Positions 21,083 through 31,949 of a stretch of 64,000 nucleotides of DNA are shown here, in pieces (positions within the stretch are counted from its first letter, which is position 1; every line of letters starts with the position of its first letter). The position numbers and the translations under genes are program-made. Under the pieces are notes generated by a model that worked only from the letters and a program-made list of their open reading frames with translations, made no database searches and had not been told where the DNA came from. This stretch comes from Cladorhizidae sp. MBARI D1340-BT2 (lineage: Eukaryota > Porifera > Demospongiae > Poecilosclerida > Cladorhizidae), in NCBI GenBank assembly GCA_028752905.1, contig JAQNBH010000009.1, positions 29,005,976 to 29,069,975 of the forward strand, given 5' to 3'.

Positions 21083-21629
21083 ATGTCAGAGGAGAAGGAG
21101 AGAAGGATGCTCCAAGAATCCCATCGAGGTCATGGGGGCACCACAGAGGCCAACTTTCCTATCGATCCCATGGACAGATTATTCCAGCAGTGGATCCAAA
21201 TTGACCAGACTCGGTCAGATCAAGAGGCACAGAAATGGGAGGAGGCCCAGGCTAAACAGGAAGAGAGAGAGACTCGAGAAGCCCAGAGGTGGGAGGAGGC
21301 CCAGGCTAGGCAGGAGGAGAGAGAGCAGCAGAGGTTCCTGCAGATGTTGGCTGAGTTGTCCAAACCTCTCCCTACTGCACCTCGACCCCCTCCGATGCCA
21401 AAGCTATCCATCCCTAAGTTTACTGAAGGAACGGACGGTATGGGGGCCTACCTGGAGGCATTTGAGGCTATGGCTGAGGCTCACGTAATCAGTGGGCCAT
21501 CATCTTACGCAGCTCCCTCTCCGGTGCAGGTCTTACTGCTGTCGCCTCCATGCCTGCAGATCAGCAGAAAGACTACCCAAAAGTAAGAACTGAGCTCTTA
21601 TGTGAATACCACATCTCCTGTGAGACCTA
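21083..21629 (+). pseudogene. gag N-terminal half of retroelement 2
   Basis: ATG at 21083 starts 'MSEEKERRMLQESHRGHGG', then a charged coiled segment with two copies of 'QRWEEAQA(K/R)QEERE', then 'KLSIPKFTEGTDGMGAYLEA' and 'FEAMAEAH', the capsid start of the gypsy/SCAN type. After about 21500 the frame shifts and resumes as 'DYPKVRTELLCEYHISCETY'. At 21630 the coding sequence is cut by a 31-bp minisatellite; the rest of gag and all of pol are missing. It is the same family as the gag at 4802. Confidence 0.7.
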
Positions 21630-21635
21630 CGGTGT

Positions 21636-21728
21636 TATTTGGTATATTGTTACATATTATTATTGCTATTTGGCATATTGTTACGTTATTATTGTTATTT
21701 GGTATAATTATAATAAAATATGTGACAT
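21636..21728. repeat. 31-bp minisatellite, left block (about 3 copies)
   Basis: Units of the type TATTGTTACATATTATTATT-GCTATTTGGCA start immediately after the gag break. The same unit forms the larger block at 22476. Confidence 0.8.
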
Positions 21729-22039
21729 GGCATAGGATGCTCAAGGGACTTTGATTTTTTTTTCAATTTATTTTTACTTTTTTAATATATTCCTTAGATA
21801 ATGAAGAATGTTTTCTCAAAATATTATAGGTCAATACATTACCATTCTTAAGATATAAAATTTATTAATGGTGTTAATAATAAACAATGATGTAATAATC
21901 CAGATTTTACTGGTTTTGAAGGCTCTAGGTGAGTAGTGAAAACAGAAAAAGAGATGGCAACTAAACACATTTCTTGTAGTCACTGCTAACTCCTCACTGC
22001 TAACTCCCCACAGAGAAGACTTGAGCAGCCATGACCAAG

Positions 22040-22180
22040 CTAACAGCCACAACCTGTGGAGAAGAACTCGTCCACTGTTTCCTTCTCATTATTGTCCTCA
22101 TGACTGCCATCTAGCTCAGTGACTGGAGAGATGTTATCTAGAGTGAAATTAGATGGAGAGGTAGGAGTCTCCTCTGCCAT
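22040..22180 (-). CDS. 46-residue ORF ending in GCGC, possible first exon
   Basis: ATG at 22180 opens a frame ending at TAG 22040-22042: 'MAEETPTSPSNFTLDNISPV' then an acidic run and 'TVDEFFSTGCGC'. It sits inside a 740-bp segment inserted between two blocks of the same minisatellite. Ordered acidic leader followed by 'FF..GCGC' resembles the start of an uncharacterised invertebrate repeat-protein family I remember only vaguely, so I give no function. The stop directly after the Cys pair may mark a broken exon. Confidence 0.3.
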   Translation of the reverse strand: MAEETPTSPSNFTLDNISPVTELDGSHEDNNEKETVDEFFSTGCGC

Positions 22181-22475
22181 TGTAGCTAAAGTTTATTCCA
22201 CACGCTTCTCTGGTAAGACCAGCTAAAATAGAAAAAGACTACCTTCAGTTTAACTTGCTGTAACTTCCACAATACATACTCAATCAACTCGAAACATAGA
22301 CCAACTTTTAGATTTTTCCATACTCTTTTTAGTGCATGCCGCTATAATGATGTAAGAATTCAATTTAAGGTATAAAAATAGCGATTATTATGTCATGCCG
22401 TTAAAAATTAACCGTCCCAACTAAAAGTTCAATTTTCTCGCGTTTTACTTTTTTCTATAAAGTCCCTATGCCGTG

Positions 22476-22876
22476 TCACTATTGTTACATGTTATTATTG
22501 TTATGTGGCATATTGTTACATGTTATTATTGGTATTTGGCAAATTGTTATATTGTTACATGTTATTATTGTTATTTGGCATATTGTTACATGTTATTATT
22601 GTTATTTGGCATATTGTTACATGTAATTATTGTTATTTGGTATATTGTTACATGTTATTATTGTTATTTGGCATATTGTTACATGTTATTATTGTTATTT
22701 GGCATATTGTTAAATGTTATTATTGTTATTTGGTATATTGTTACTGTATTTGGTATACTGTTACATGTTATTATTGTTATTTGGCATATTGTTTATATTG
22801 TTATTTGGTATATTATTACATGTTATTAATGTTATTTGGCATATTGTTATTGTTATTTGACATAATTGTTACATGT
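22476..22876. repeat. 31-bp minisatellite, right block (about 12 copies)
   Basis: TATTGTTACATGTTATTATT-GTTATTTGGCA is repeated about a dozen times with few changes. Two long overlapping ORFs here (22473-22829, 22505-22990) are products of the repeat. Confidence 0.9.
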
Positions 22877-23235
22877 TATATTTTTGGCTATATCTACCCA
22901 GTCAAATCATCACAGAAAACTTGCAAAGTTGGTATTTGCTTTGTAGATGGTGCCGACTATGATCATAAGCCAACTGAAAATAAAATATAATTTCACGACA
23001 TTAGCTGAGAAAAATGGGTTATCAATACACAACTTTTCTTGACATATTTCTCTGCATGTCTTCATATTGATGTAAAAAAATAACAGATGTTCTAAACTAG
23101 CTAGACATATAGATTATTAGGCTTCTTATGTCAAAGGCATAACATAATTTCTTTATTTGTTCCAAGAGGTTTTGTTAACAATGCCTAAAATCCCATAAAC
23201 ACCCAAACAGTATTCCAAAGTAAGTAACACAATAT
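22877..23235. other. non-coding, start of segmental duplication
   Basis: From about 23040 the sequence corresponds to 40080-40160 and 38520-38640 (CTTATGTCAA..., TTTGTTAACA...TGCCTAAAATC). No gene. Confidence 0.4.
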
Positions 23236-23275
23236 CAGGAATTTCATATGCTTGCTCATCAGAAAAGGATTGAAC
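23236..23275 (-). pseudogene. cassette exon B8 (donor lost)
   Basis: Minus-strand 40-nt exon after acceptor CCTACAG, encoding 'VQSFSDEQAYEIP'. The donor GT present in the other copies is AT here (CCTGATATTG instead of CCTGGTATGTG), so this copy should not splice normally. No A exon accompanies it. Confidence 0.6.
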
Positions 23276-23566
23276 CTGTAGTATTAACAAAAAATCACTT
23301 CTTGACTTACATCTTTGAACTAAGCTGATGAAAATAGGATATGAATAGACACATTATTTCATATTGCATTTGAATTGATATTATTATATTTCATTTTGAA
23401 ATTATAGAACTTTAAAAAGTGGATCCCTTTATCTTGATAACACAAGGTTAAAAATAACCCTTGTGTTTCTTGATTATATGATGTGGGCACTTTCATTGTG
23501 TGGGCCAATTTTTGTAAAACTATCCACATAAATATTATCCAGTATTCCAAACTAATTTACACATAC

Positions 23567-23734
23567 CAGTATTATCTCTGGCTTGTTTATCAGAGAACGA
23601 TACAGTCTGTAAAATAAAACATTCATTAAATCTAGCAAACACAACCATAGAGGATTGGCACACCTGTGTGGATCTTTTTCTTGGATGACCTGATGTCTCA
23701 ATTTTTGTACGAGCACTTGTAGGCAATCCAGGGT
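23567..23734 (-). CDS. cassette pair A7 (23664-23734) and B7 (23567-23606)
   Basis: Exon A7 (71 nt; acceptor CTTTAG, donor CAG/GTGTGC) encodes 'PGLPTSARTKIETSGHPRK' plus RSTQ, entering in phase 1 and leaving in phase 0. Exon B7 (40 nt; acceptor TTTTACAG, donor G/GTATGTG) encodes 'TVSFSDKQARDNTG', phase 0 to 1. Both are intact, but the motif tyrosine is replaced (ARDN instead of AYEN). The short intron between them is 57 nt. Confidence 0.6.
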
Positions 23735-25035
23735 CTAAAGTTCAGTAATCTAAATATAAATCAAGAATGCATTCATACTATATATGTAGGGATAATAAAT
23801 CTGTTTCTGACAGCTCTAATATATTTTAATTCTATAGCTGAAACTCAAATAAAGCATATCAAACTCTAATAGAGCACAAACAATTATTGCATTGCAACCG
23901 AGCAAGAATAGAATATGAGTCAAACAATTCAAGCATAGAATGGTGCTGGTTACAAGCATGCAATATGTAGCTGCCAATTGAGCTCAGTTTAGCTAAATAT
24001 TGCACACATAAACAAGTCAATTATAGTGTTGAAGTTCTTTACCAATTTCAGATCTTTATCAATTTCAGTTTGTTATAGATGGTAAAAATTTATTTTAAAA
24101 ATTAATCCAGGTTTTAATTCGTTAATTTTTTTATATCTGCTAGGTACTACCATAGTGAATTCATGGTAAGCTGGAATTCTATTTGGAGCCAAAAATAGAA
24201 GAAACCAACTTTAGGATGTTAAAAAACTGCCTAAATAAGTTTCAGCTAAGACACGATTTTTTCCAACCTATTTTGAAATATGCCAATATGGAGAGTACTA
24301 TTGCAATACCTGGCTGTACACACATGCACTTATGCCACTGCAGTGCCACTCAGTAATATCTACCCTAAAGGACATAAAGGGAGTTGAACTAGCTACTCAC
24401 CTTGAATATCTGATGGATGGGTGCTTGCGTTATGTAATTTGCACGGTTATTTTACATAGACACCCTGTGTTACCACTGTAATGAAGTTAGAGGTTAGTTA
24501 GCTATAGATGAGGATTTCATGGTTTTAACAAAAGTCTAGCCAGTGCCTCTGCTTCAACTGCTTCCAGGTTGTCAACTTTAGCTTCATCCAAGTCTAGCAA
24601 TGTATTTTCATTGTTATCCTACCGTCTATCTTTGCTATCTTTGCTATCCTATTATGCACTGGGCAGTTTCTTCAAGCAACAAGTCAAATCATAGATCAGA
24701 GAAAACTGTATAATGGGCACTTGCTATGTGGAAGTGCTGACTTTAAGGCAGACTGAAGTGAAAACTTTAATGTATGTGACATAAGCCACGAAAAATGGGA
24801 CATGAACAGACACAACATTTAATATGACATAATTATCGGCATGTGTTCATCACACTAATATAAAAAATCATAGGTTTTCTAATTAAGCTAAACCTTTGGA
24901 GTGTTAGGCTTCTTATGTCAAGGATGTTACATAATTTCTTTATTTATTCTGAGAAGATCTTTTTAACAGTACCTAAAATCCCACAAACAACTAAAACAAG
25001 CAGTATTGCAGTATTGCAAAGTAAGTAACACATAC
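23735..25035. other. intron-like sequence between cassettes 7 and 6
   Basis: Holds duplicated intronic modules also seen at 39.2-40.2 kb (for example GTTACCA.TG.AATGAAGTTAGAGGTTAG near 24480). No ORF or motif of note. Confidence 0.4.
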
Positions 25036-25203
25036 CAGGAATTTCATAGGCTTGCTCACCAGAAAAGGATTGAGCCTGTAGGATTAACAATATATTACAT
25101 TAAATTAAGCAAACAAACACAACAATAGAGTGTTGGCTCACATGTGTGGCTGGAAGACCTTCTCCTGATAGGCCAACTTTTGGAACAGCACTTGTAGGCA
25201 CTC
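25036..25203 (-). CDS. cassette pair A6 (25142-25203) and B6 (25036-25075)
   Basis: A6 is 62 nt (acceptor TTATCCAG, donor CAT/GTGAGC) and encodes 'VPTSAVPKVGLSGEGLPATH'. B6 is 40 nt (acceptor CCTACAG, donor G/GTATGTG) and encodes 'AQSFSGEQAYEIPG'. Phases are A 1-0 and B 0-1, so the pair can be added or skipped without breaking the frame. The YEIP tyrosine motif is present. One of the four best-preserved pairs. Confidence 0.6.
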
Positions 25204-25688
25204 CTGGATAAAAAATATGTGTGATCATAGAATGCATTCATACTGTGTAATACTATACAATCAATGTATGGTGCCATACTGGAGTGGTGTAGTTTTAATA
25301 CCCACTTTGCCCCAACGGGTGTTAAAAGAGAGCTGTGTGCATTTAAAACAGATTTAAAACAACAGCAAAGTATATATTAAAATTGTAAGAGTCACTCTAC
25401 TTTCTTGACTTACATCTTTGAACATGAGCTGAGAAAAATAGGATATGAATTGACACGATATTTCATGTTTCACTTCCTTTGGTACATATTTCATTTTGAA
25501 ATTATAGACCTAAAAAGTAGATCCTTTATCTTGGATAACCCGATGAAAAATATAACCTCTGTGTTTGTTGATCATCTGTGTTTGTTGATTAATTTGCTGT
25601 GAGCACTTTTATTGTATGGACCAATTCCTTCCACATGGAAAAAAACACATTCAATAAAACCCAGTATTCCGAACTAAGTTACACATAC

Positions 25689-25843
25689 CAGAATTCTGAC
25701 TGGCTGGCTTGTTCTGGGAAGGATGGCGTCTGAAAAATAAAACATTCATTAAATCAAGCAAACACAACAGTAGCTCACCTGTGTGGATCTTTTGAATGGA
25801 AGACCTGCTGATGTTCCAATTTTTGTACCATCACTTGTAGGAA
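25689..25843 (-). pseudogene. cassette pair A5 (intact) and B5 (frameshifted)
   Basis: A5 (25779-25843, 65 nt) encodes 'VPTSDGTKIGTSAGLPFKRS' and keeps phases 1-0 with good splice sites. B5 (25689-25729) is 41 nt because CCAG is duplicated and three bases are missing upstream, giving the wrong exit phase and losing the tyrosine. Splice sites remain. Confidence 0.6.
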
Positions 25844-27809
25844 CTAAAGTTTGAAGAAATATACCAAGAATGCATTCATATTATGCAGGGACAACAAATC
25901 ACAGCTGTATATAGTATTGTAAATAGCAAATTGTAGTGCATATTATAAAGAACGAGTGGAACGTCAGAATTATATGATATTAAAAGGAGGTCAATGATTT
26001 CCATTTTTCACCACCTACATCCTAATACACTATCAGTCCAGAGCTCAAAGTTTCTGTATAACTTTGCACTAATACACAATAATCATTAGCTGAGTAAAAT
26101 GAGAGATAAAAAACAAAATTCAATATATATATTTCTCGGCAATTATTCATGTAATGGTTGTCAAGAGTTAGAAGTTCTAAAACTGCTAGGGCTTTAGAGT
26201 AGTAGATGGCTAGGGCTAGAGGTTGCTATTGATGACAAATATAAATTTTTGTTTTCTTTTCCATTTTTTAGGTGATAAAAACTGAATATAGAAAAATTAT
26301 GGTTTCATGGGTTCAAATTTAGGCTCTCAAGTGTGGTCACCCAGCAGCCAGGGAAGTCCACAATCGCGATTGAACTGCTCCACCTTTAGTGCTTCGCTGT
26401 GCAATGAAAAGTACCAGCAGTCTGAGATCGTGTGTTCATGTTTTGGTATGGCTGGCTATGAACCTTTCAATTAATGAGCCTCGCAACCAAGCAATTTTTC
26501 CCCCCAAGCAACCTTATGGAAAAGACAGTAGTGTTAGGTTCATTCCAGGTGACATAGTTCTCTTCGAAGTGGTGGCTTCATTTGGAAGGTCGGGTGCATT
26601 GTTAACTTTGCTTGAAACTTGTGACAAGGAAAATCTATGAGGCTTTAATCTCTGATGTAAGTATGAAATTGCTAACTGGATAATTTTATGCAAACATACA
26701 GTCTGGTAGGTAATAATATACTAGTAGCTATCCAAAGGTTTCTGTAATTTGAAATATGCAATCGTTTCCTTCAAGCAGCATGAACAGAGGCAGTGTCACA
26801 AGAGTTCTGTGGAATACTACTAACTATCTTCACAACAACACACAATGTAAGTGAGATACTTAGCAGTTCTCTGTCATAGCAATGGCTACTAACCATCACC
26901 ATATTTTGAAAATCATTTCATGCCTCAAGTTCTTTGCTAGACCGGGATGTGCAATCAGTGGCCACAACGACCAGTAGTGATAGAAATTTTTATAAGCTGA
27001 TGAGGAAGGATGATTCCAAGATATAAGTTTTTTCAGGATATAATTGATGAATTAAGCATACTGGCTTGCCAAAAAATAGAACACTACTTCTGTCCTCAAT
27101 GTATGGATAAGCTATTGAAAATAATGGCTTGAGTATAAGGATTGCTGGAGACCTGAAGATACAGAGTATTATGCAAATGTTGATTTTGTGATGTCTGCAA
27201 CCAATGCTCCCAGCGAATGGTCTTTAAGTATATACATAGAGGAGAATGTATTTTAACCATGAAGCAAGACAATATAATGCAATTGACTATTGACTAATTA
27301 TTTTGTAAGCAAATACGATCACAGATAATTTTGTGAAGATTGACAACATAACTGATTTTCAAACTGTAAACACACGGTGTTAATCATATTCCTTACCACA
27401 ATAGCCAGATCACTCCAAATTTTCCCGTGCCGCCCCAGACTAAGCATTGCATGTTGTAGCAGGTTGAGTGAATAATACTCCACAGAACACTTGTGGCACC
27501 CTCTCTCTTTATACTGCTAGAAGGCAACTATTGCATCTCCGGAATTACAATATATATAGACTATATGCTAGCTTAAAATGCAGTATCAGAGGTTCCACTC
27601 TTTGTAGACATTTCTGTAGCTCTCAAGCAAAATGACAGTGCACTTGTCTTCAAAATGAAGCCTCCGCTATGAAGAGTACCAAGTCTTCTGGAACATACTC
27701 AATGCTACAATCTTTACCCTATTGGAAAATGCAAATGAACTTGGTAGGTCATGATTGTGGGTGTGGCATTCTCTCTGTAAAAAGTGGTCTTGCCAAACCC
27801 ACATCCCAT
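25844..27809. other. intron-like sequence; duplicated 26.27-27.3 kb block without assigned gene
   Basis: 26280-26640 and its copy at 41290-41700 contain a shared segment open on the plus strand in part (83 codons here, 89 there) with different downstream frames, so coding is doubtful. Shared words include CCAGCAGCCAGGGAAGTCCA and GTGACAAGGA. 26760-26990 matches 41820-42000. Confidence 0.4.
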
Positions 27810-28450
27810 ATGCACTAGGTCCTATGATTAGGAGCACAAGGTAATGGAGGTTCTATTGTATACATCAAAATACAATACCACTAGCTCCCATAGTTAGAGC
27901 CCAATTCTAAGGGAGGTTCCACTGCACACATCAACTAGCTCCCATAGTTAGGTGCCCAAGTGTAAGGGAGTTTCCACTGCACACATCAACAACACAATAC
28001 TACTAGCCTCCATAGTTAGGAGCCCAAGTGTGAGGGAGGTTCAACTGCACACATCAACTATCTCCCATAGTTAGGAGCACAATGCTAAGGGAGGTTCTTC
28101 TCACACAACAACACATTAGTATTATCTCCAATAGTTAGAAGCCCAGTGTAATGGTGGTTCTACTGCACACATCAGCAACACACTACCACTAGCTCCCATA
28201 GTTAGGAACCCAAGGTCCACTGACACATCAACAACACAATACCACTAGCCCCCATAGTTAGGAGCCCAAGTGTAAGAGAGGTTACACTGCACAGATCAAT
28301 AATACAATACCACTAACTCCCATAGTTAGGAACCCAAGGGTAAGGGAGATGAACTGACACATAAACAACACAATATCACTAGCTCCTATAGTTAGAAGCC
28401 CAAGAGAAAGGAAGGTTCTACTGCACAGATCAACAACACAATAATACTAG
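27810..28450. repeat. 65-70-bp tandem array, about 10 copies
   Basis: Units share CTAGCTCCCATAGTTAGGAG, CCCAAGTGTAAGGGAGGTT and CACTGCACACATCAACAACA. The array ends at the splice donor of the death-domain exon, so it lies wholly in the following intron. Confidence 0.85.
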
Positions 28451-28455
28451 CTCAC

Positions 28456-28774
28456 TTTCAGATATCTCAAAGTTGTCCTTCAAGTCAGTGAGGTCAGCGT
28501 AAAGTGCCTCTCTAAAATTTTTACCGACTTCACTAAGTTCCATGCATACTAACAATTTGCACAGGCCCCTCCATGTGCATTGGATATTCATTTTCGGTGT
28601 ATTCTTCATCCATTTCTCCATGATGGCCCTCATGCACTTCTCGGGGTTGCCTATATACATGGATGCTATTAGCCTCGTCGCAGTAACACTAATTATTTCT
28701 GCTGCTTTATTCCAATCTGCCGCTAGCTCATTATAAAGTCGTAATTCTTGTCCCTCTCCTTTCGGGACAATCCA
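28456..28774 (-). CDS. death-domain exon
   Basis: On the minus strand acceptor GATTCAG opens a 319-nt exon ending at donor A/GTGAGC (28455-28450), phase 0 in and 1 out. It encodes about 106 residues with the six-helix pattern of a death domain: 'LRLYNELAADWNKAAEIISV', 'TRLIASMYIGNPEKCMRAIM', 'EKWMKNTP', 'CTWRGLCKLLVCMELSEVGK' and a final 'NFREALY'. The tryptophans of helix 1 and helix 5 (DW, TW) are in place. Death domains are adaptors for homotypic interaction in apoptosis and innate immunity, in the cytoplasm. The phases equal those of the neighbouring B cassette exons, so it could belong to the same minus-strand gene. Upstream exons between 28.8 and 31.8 kb were not found. Confidence 0.7.
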
Positions 28775-30020
28775 CTGAATCAGTTGCAAGTGATGTGAGT
28801 CGATGCATTCATTATTATGCTGAATATCACAATAAAGAAAAGCAGGACTTTATCACAATAGCAATACAAGGAAGGTACCGCATGGGGGCAAGAATAGACA
28901 AACACTGCCAACCAAACACACATCCCCAAATCTAGGAAGGGAAAGTGGGAGTGGGAGAGGAAACTTTAGTTGCAGCTTTACAACTTTGCAATAGAGGACC
29001 TGTACTTATATAGAGTACCTGTAGCATTAGCGGGCAAGAATATGGACAATGAATACAACCACTTGTGAAGCAGTGCCCAACTGCAGATGCAATCAATCCA
29101 TGAATGTATGTATCATAATTATGTGTAGAGGGCTAGGTAAGGGATGAAGGATGTTTGAACTGCTGTATAGAGGAGCTGGAGGGTGTCATGTGTAGACAAC
29201 TCATCAGCGATGGAAGAAATATTTGGTGTGGAACAGGAGGAGATATAGTCATGATTGATGCTTAACCAAAGTAGAAAAGTACCGTTGTGGATTATACACA
29301 AGTAGATGCCATGTGAGAGTATAGGCTCCAAGAGGAAGTAGAGTTATTAGTTTCTTTGGGATGGCGAAATCCAAATGAATTCGAGATAAAAAAATTTAAT
29401 TTGCAATCAACGAACTTTCTGTTGTCAAGCAATTAAATAACTTTCTCAATAGATGAATGCTAGAGCATCTAGCACAAAACACGAGAGTAGTTGATTATTG
29501 AGAAAAGTTATTGTAATTCTAGAAACACTGAAGCTTGTGTTGGGGTCTATACAGAAGTAAATATAAATATAATACACACTCACACACACAATATAGCTTG
29601 ATGTAAATTTTTATAGAAAATTTTCCTAGGTCAATACATAGGAATCTGCATTTTGTGTGTGTATAGCATGCATGCATGCAGTTTATAGGCTTGGCGATCT
29701 TTGGCCTCCATACACATGTCTAGAATTGCCCTACACTGGGAAGGTTTTGGACCCTGGGCGTCCTTAGTCAATGGCCCAAAACTTTAAAACAGACATTACA
29801 GCCAAACTAAGGCAGATACATGGTTCAACTGAGTTTTAGATTATGGTCAACTTAGGGAGAGGCAGGATCAAGCATTCTCTGGGGGGGGGGGTGTGGATGG
29901 GAGGGGGTGGGGGTGGGAGTGGGAGTAATGAATTTCTGTTTGTCTCATAGAGGGCACCATATACACCTAGAAAATTGTAACTATACGTTAGCATGCAGAC
30001 AGACAACCATTGTGTCTTAT
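28775..30020. other. no gene recognised
   Basis: Mixed AT-rich sequence with a G10 tract at 29881 and GGGTGGGGG runs that create a proline-rich minus-strand ORF (29836-30072), not a gene. The 70-codon minus ORF at 29119-29331 has no family feature. Confidence 0.4.
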
Positions 30021-30300
30021 AGCCTAGGGCTAGGGCTAGAGAACTAGTACTATTATAGAAGGCTTGCCACAAATACTACAGTGGGATCATGCAACATGCC
30101 TAGCTCTAGTATTAGCCCTAACTTTAGCACTAGCCTTTGCCCTAACTCTATCCCTGACTTAACCCCAATTCTAGTCCAAGCCCAACAATACTCCTAGATT
30201 TAGCCCTACCTCAGCCCCAACCTTAGCCTTATCTCTAGCCCTAAGCCTAACTATAATACTAGCCATAGCCCTAACTCTAGCCCTAGGTTTAGCCCCACCC
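30021..30300. repeat. degenerate telomere-like (TAGCCC/CCCTAA) hexamer tract
   Basis: GGGCTAGGGCTAG at 30027 is followed from 30098 by about 200 bp of CCCTAACTCTAGCCCTA-like hexamers with many variants. A short (GGGCTA)n with an inverted end occurs at 60094-60125. It resembles an old interstitial telomeric-type repeat. Confidence 0.6.
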
Positions 30301-30798
30301 CTATACTGTATGTTAAGTGTGCCTACATGCACCTCACACTCAATGGGTTGTTAAGGATATATTCATACTCCATAGTTTTTATTCTAAAGGCTGGTTCACA
30401 GTATGACGTGAACCATCCTGAAATATTAAGAATTGGAGTAAATACCCCGAGATATTTTTAACAAGTACAATAGCCAGGAAGAAGGCAAGCAGGCTCTCCA
30501 AAACAACAAAAAATTATAAAAATGCTCCACAAAGCTCAAGATCTTTAAAAACTGTACATGTCCAGTGTGAAAATCATTATAAAAGTAAAAATGACCAAGA
30601 TTAAACTTTTTATTTTTTATTTTTAACAACCATGACTGCTTCTAGGAACATTCTTTTTCTCATTTTTTTACTGCTGAGAAAGAGGCATTAGTGAATGGAT
30701 TCCTTTTCTTAAATTTTGTTAAAGTTTTACATTGAAATAAGTAATAGCTACAAGTATATAATTGTAATAAAACACAAAAAATTGTTTGCATTCACTAA

Positions 30799-30819
30799 GG
30801 GGGGGGGGGGGGGGGGGGG
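30799..30819. repeat. G21 homopolymer
   Basis: Twenty-one consecutive G at the left edge of the foldback element; length may be imprecise in an assembly. Confidence 0.9.
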
Positions 30820-31479
30820 CAACGGTATTTTTTTAATTTTTTTCCCTTTTACTTATGGTTACCATTTTAGAGCTCCATAGATTCTGCAAACTTAATGTAT
30901 GGCTTTAATATATACCTCAAAAGATAGGTCTCTCTATGTGCTCTCTTTTAATACTAAAATATTTTTCATAGATATATCTATAGCCACGTTACTATACCTT
31001 GAGTGGAGCGAACCGTAAAACCTGAATGCCTAAATTGGCCACAAAATATCTCCAGATTGCAAAGTGCTAAAGGTTTGAAATTAGCACCAGTGGCTAGAGG
31101 AAGCTACATTTCACCCACACGCTTGACCATGTACTTACATTTTAACACCTAATGAAAACACTCGTTGAATAGAGTAGAGCTTCTTCTAGCCACTGGTGCT
31201 AATTTCAAATCTTTAGCACTTTGCAATCTGGAGATATATTTATGCGGCCAATTCAGGCATTCAGGTTTTGAAGTTCCCTCTACTTTAGGTCTAGTAACTT
31301 GACTATAGTTATACCTATAAAAACAATTTAGTATCAAAAGAGAGCCCACAGAGAGACCTATCAATTAAGCTATATATGAAGTCCATACAATGAAGTTTAC
31401 ATACAGAATTTACGGAGCTCTAAAGTGGTAACCATAAGTAAAAATAAAAAAAAGGAAAAATATGCCATTGTCCCCTCAG
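30816..31479. mobile_element. foldback (long inverted repeat) element, complete copy
   Basis: The left arm (30816 to about 31105) and right arm (31176 to about 31479) are inverted complements with mismatches, separated by about 70 bases. Examples: GATTGCAAAGTGCTAAAGGT versus its complement at 31203-31222, and GGTTACCATTTTAGAGCTCC versus its complement near 31420. Ends are GGGG.CAACGG and CCATTGTCCCC. No internal gene. The family recurs at 61018 (one arm) and 63308 (two arms). Confidence 0.85.
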
Positions 31480-31803
31480 ATACATGATTAAATGCCGTGG
31501 ATTATTTTGACTGCCACTAAAAATCCAGTGAGGGATGTCCACCTATAACTCATGCTCAATCTCTAGGTAGGAGGGATTTCTGAACAGATTTATTTGCTAC
31601 GAATCTGTCTGCAATGTAGCTTTTATTTGCTCACCTCAATGAGTTACTTCTATTACAAAACTACAGCTTATTGTATTTGCATACCGATGATAGTTTTAAT
31701 GGACTTATGAGGGAAAAAGTTACATTTACAAATAGTTATGCCATGGAAAATTGTTATCATTAATTTTTTTTTTTAAACAGTATCCATAATCAATCAAACA
31801 TAC

Positions 31804-31949
31804 CAGGATTTTCATAGGCTTCTTCATCAGAAATGGATTCACTCTGATGAGTAAATTATCAACATCAATAAGCAAGTTAATGGAATAGAACAGACTCACA
31901 GCGGCAGAGGCTTGTGGCAAAGAAGATCCTTTTGATCTCACAAGATTTG
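31804..31949 (-). CDS. cassette pair A4 (31900-31949) and B4 (31804-31843)
   Basis: A4 is a shortened, diverged A exon (50 nt; acceptor AATTTCAG, donor GCT/GTGAGT) encoding 'NLVRSKGSSLPQASAA' with phases 1-0. B4 (40 nt; acceptor TCATCAG, donor G/GTATGT) encodes 'SESISDEEAYENPG' with phases 0-1. It keeps the clearest acidic tyrosine motif of the set (EEAYENP). It lies outside the 4-kb duplication and may be the ancestral-type pair. Confidence 0.6.

Larger units (their letters stand above)
23100..27556. repeat. segmental duplication, proximal copy (partner 38.4-42.5 kb)
   Basis: Same-orientation matches run in order: 24300-24660 with 39500-39900, 24660-24900 with 39900-40140, 25380-25600 with 40540-40620, 25860-26270 with 40850-41240, 26270-26640 with 41280-41700, 26760-26990 with 41820-42000, 27350-27556 with 42350-42518. 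The offset falls from about 15.2 to 14.96 kb. It contains exon cassettes 5-8. Confidence 0.7.

Noticed and set aside
22473..22990. Two long overlapping ORFs of 118 and 161 codons
   Set aside because: Both are translations of the 31-bp minisatellite; no non-repeat content.
27810..28450. CRISPR-like regular repeats
   Set aside because: No unique spacers of constant length; whole unit repeats, and the context is eukaryotic.
29836..30072. Proline-rich minus-strand ORF
   Set aside because: Created by G-rich low-complexity DNA.
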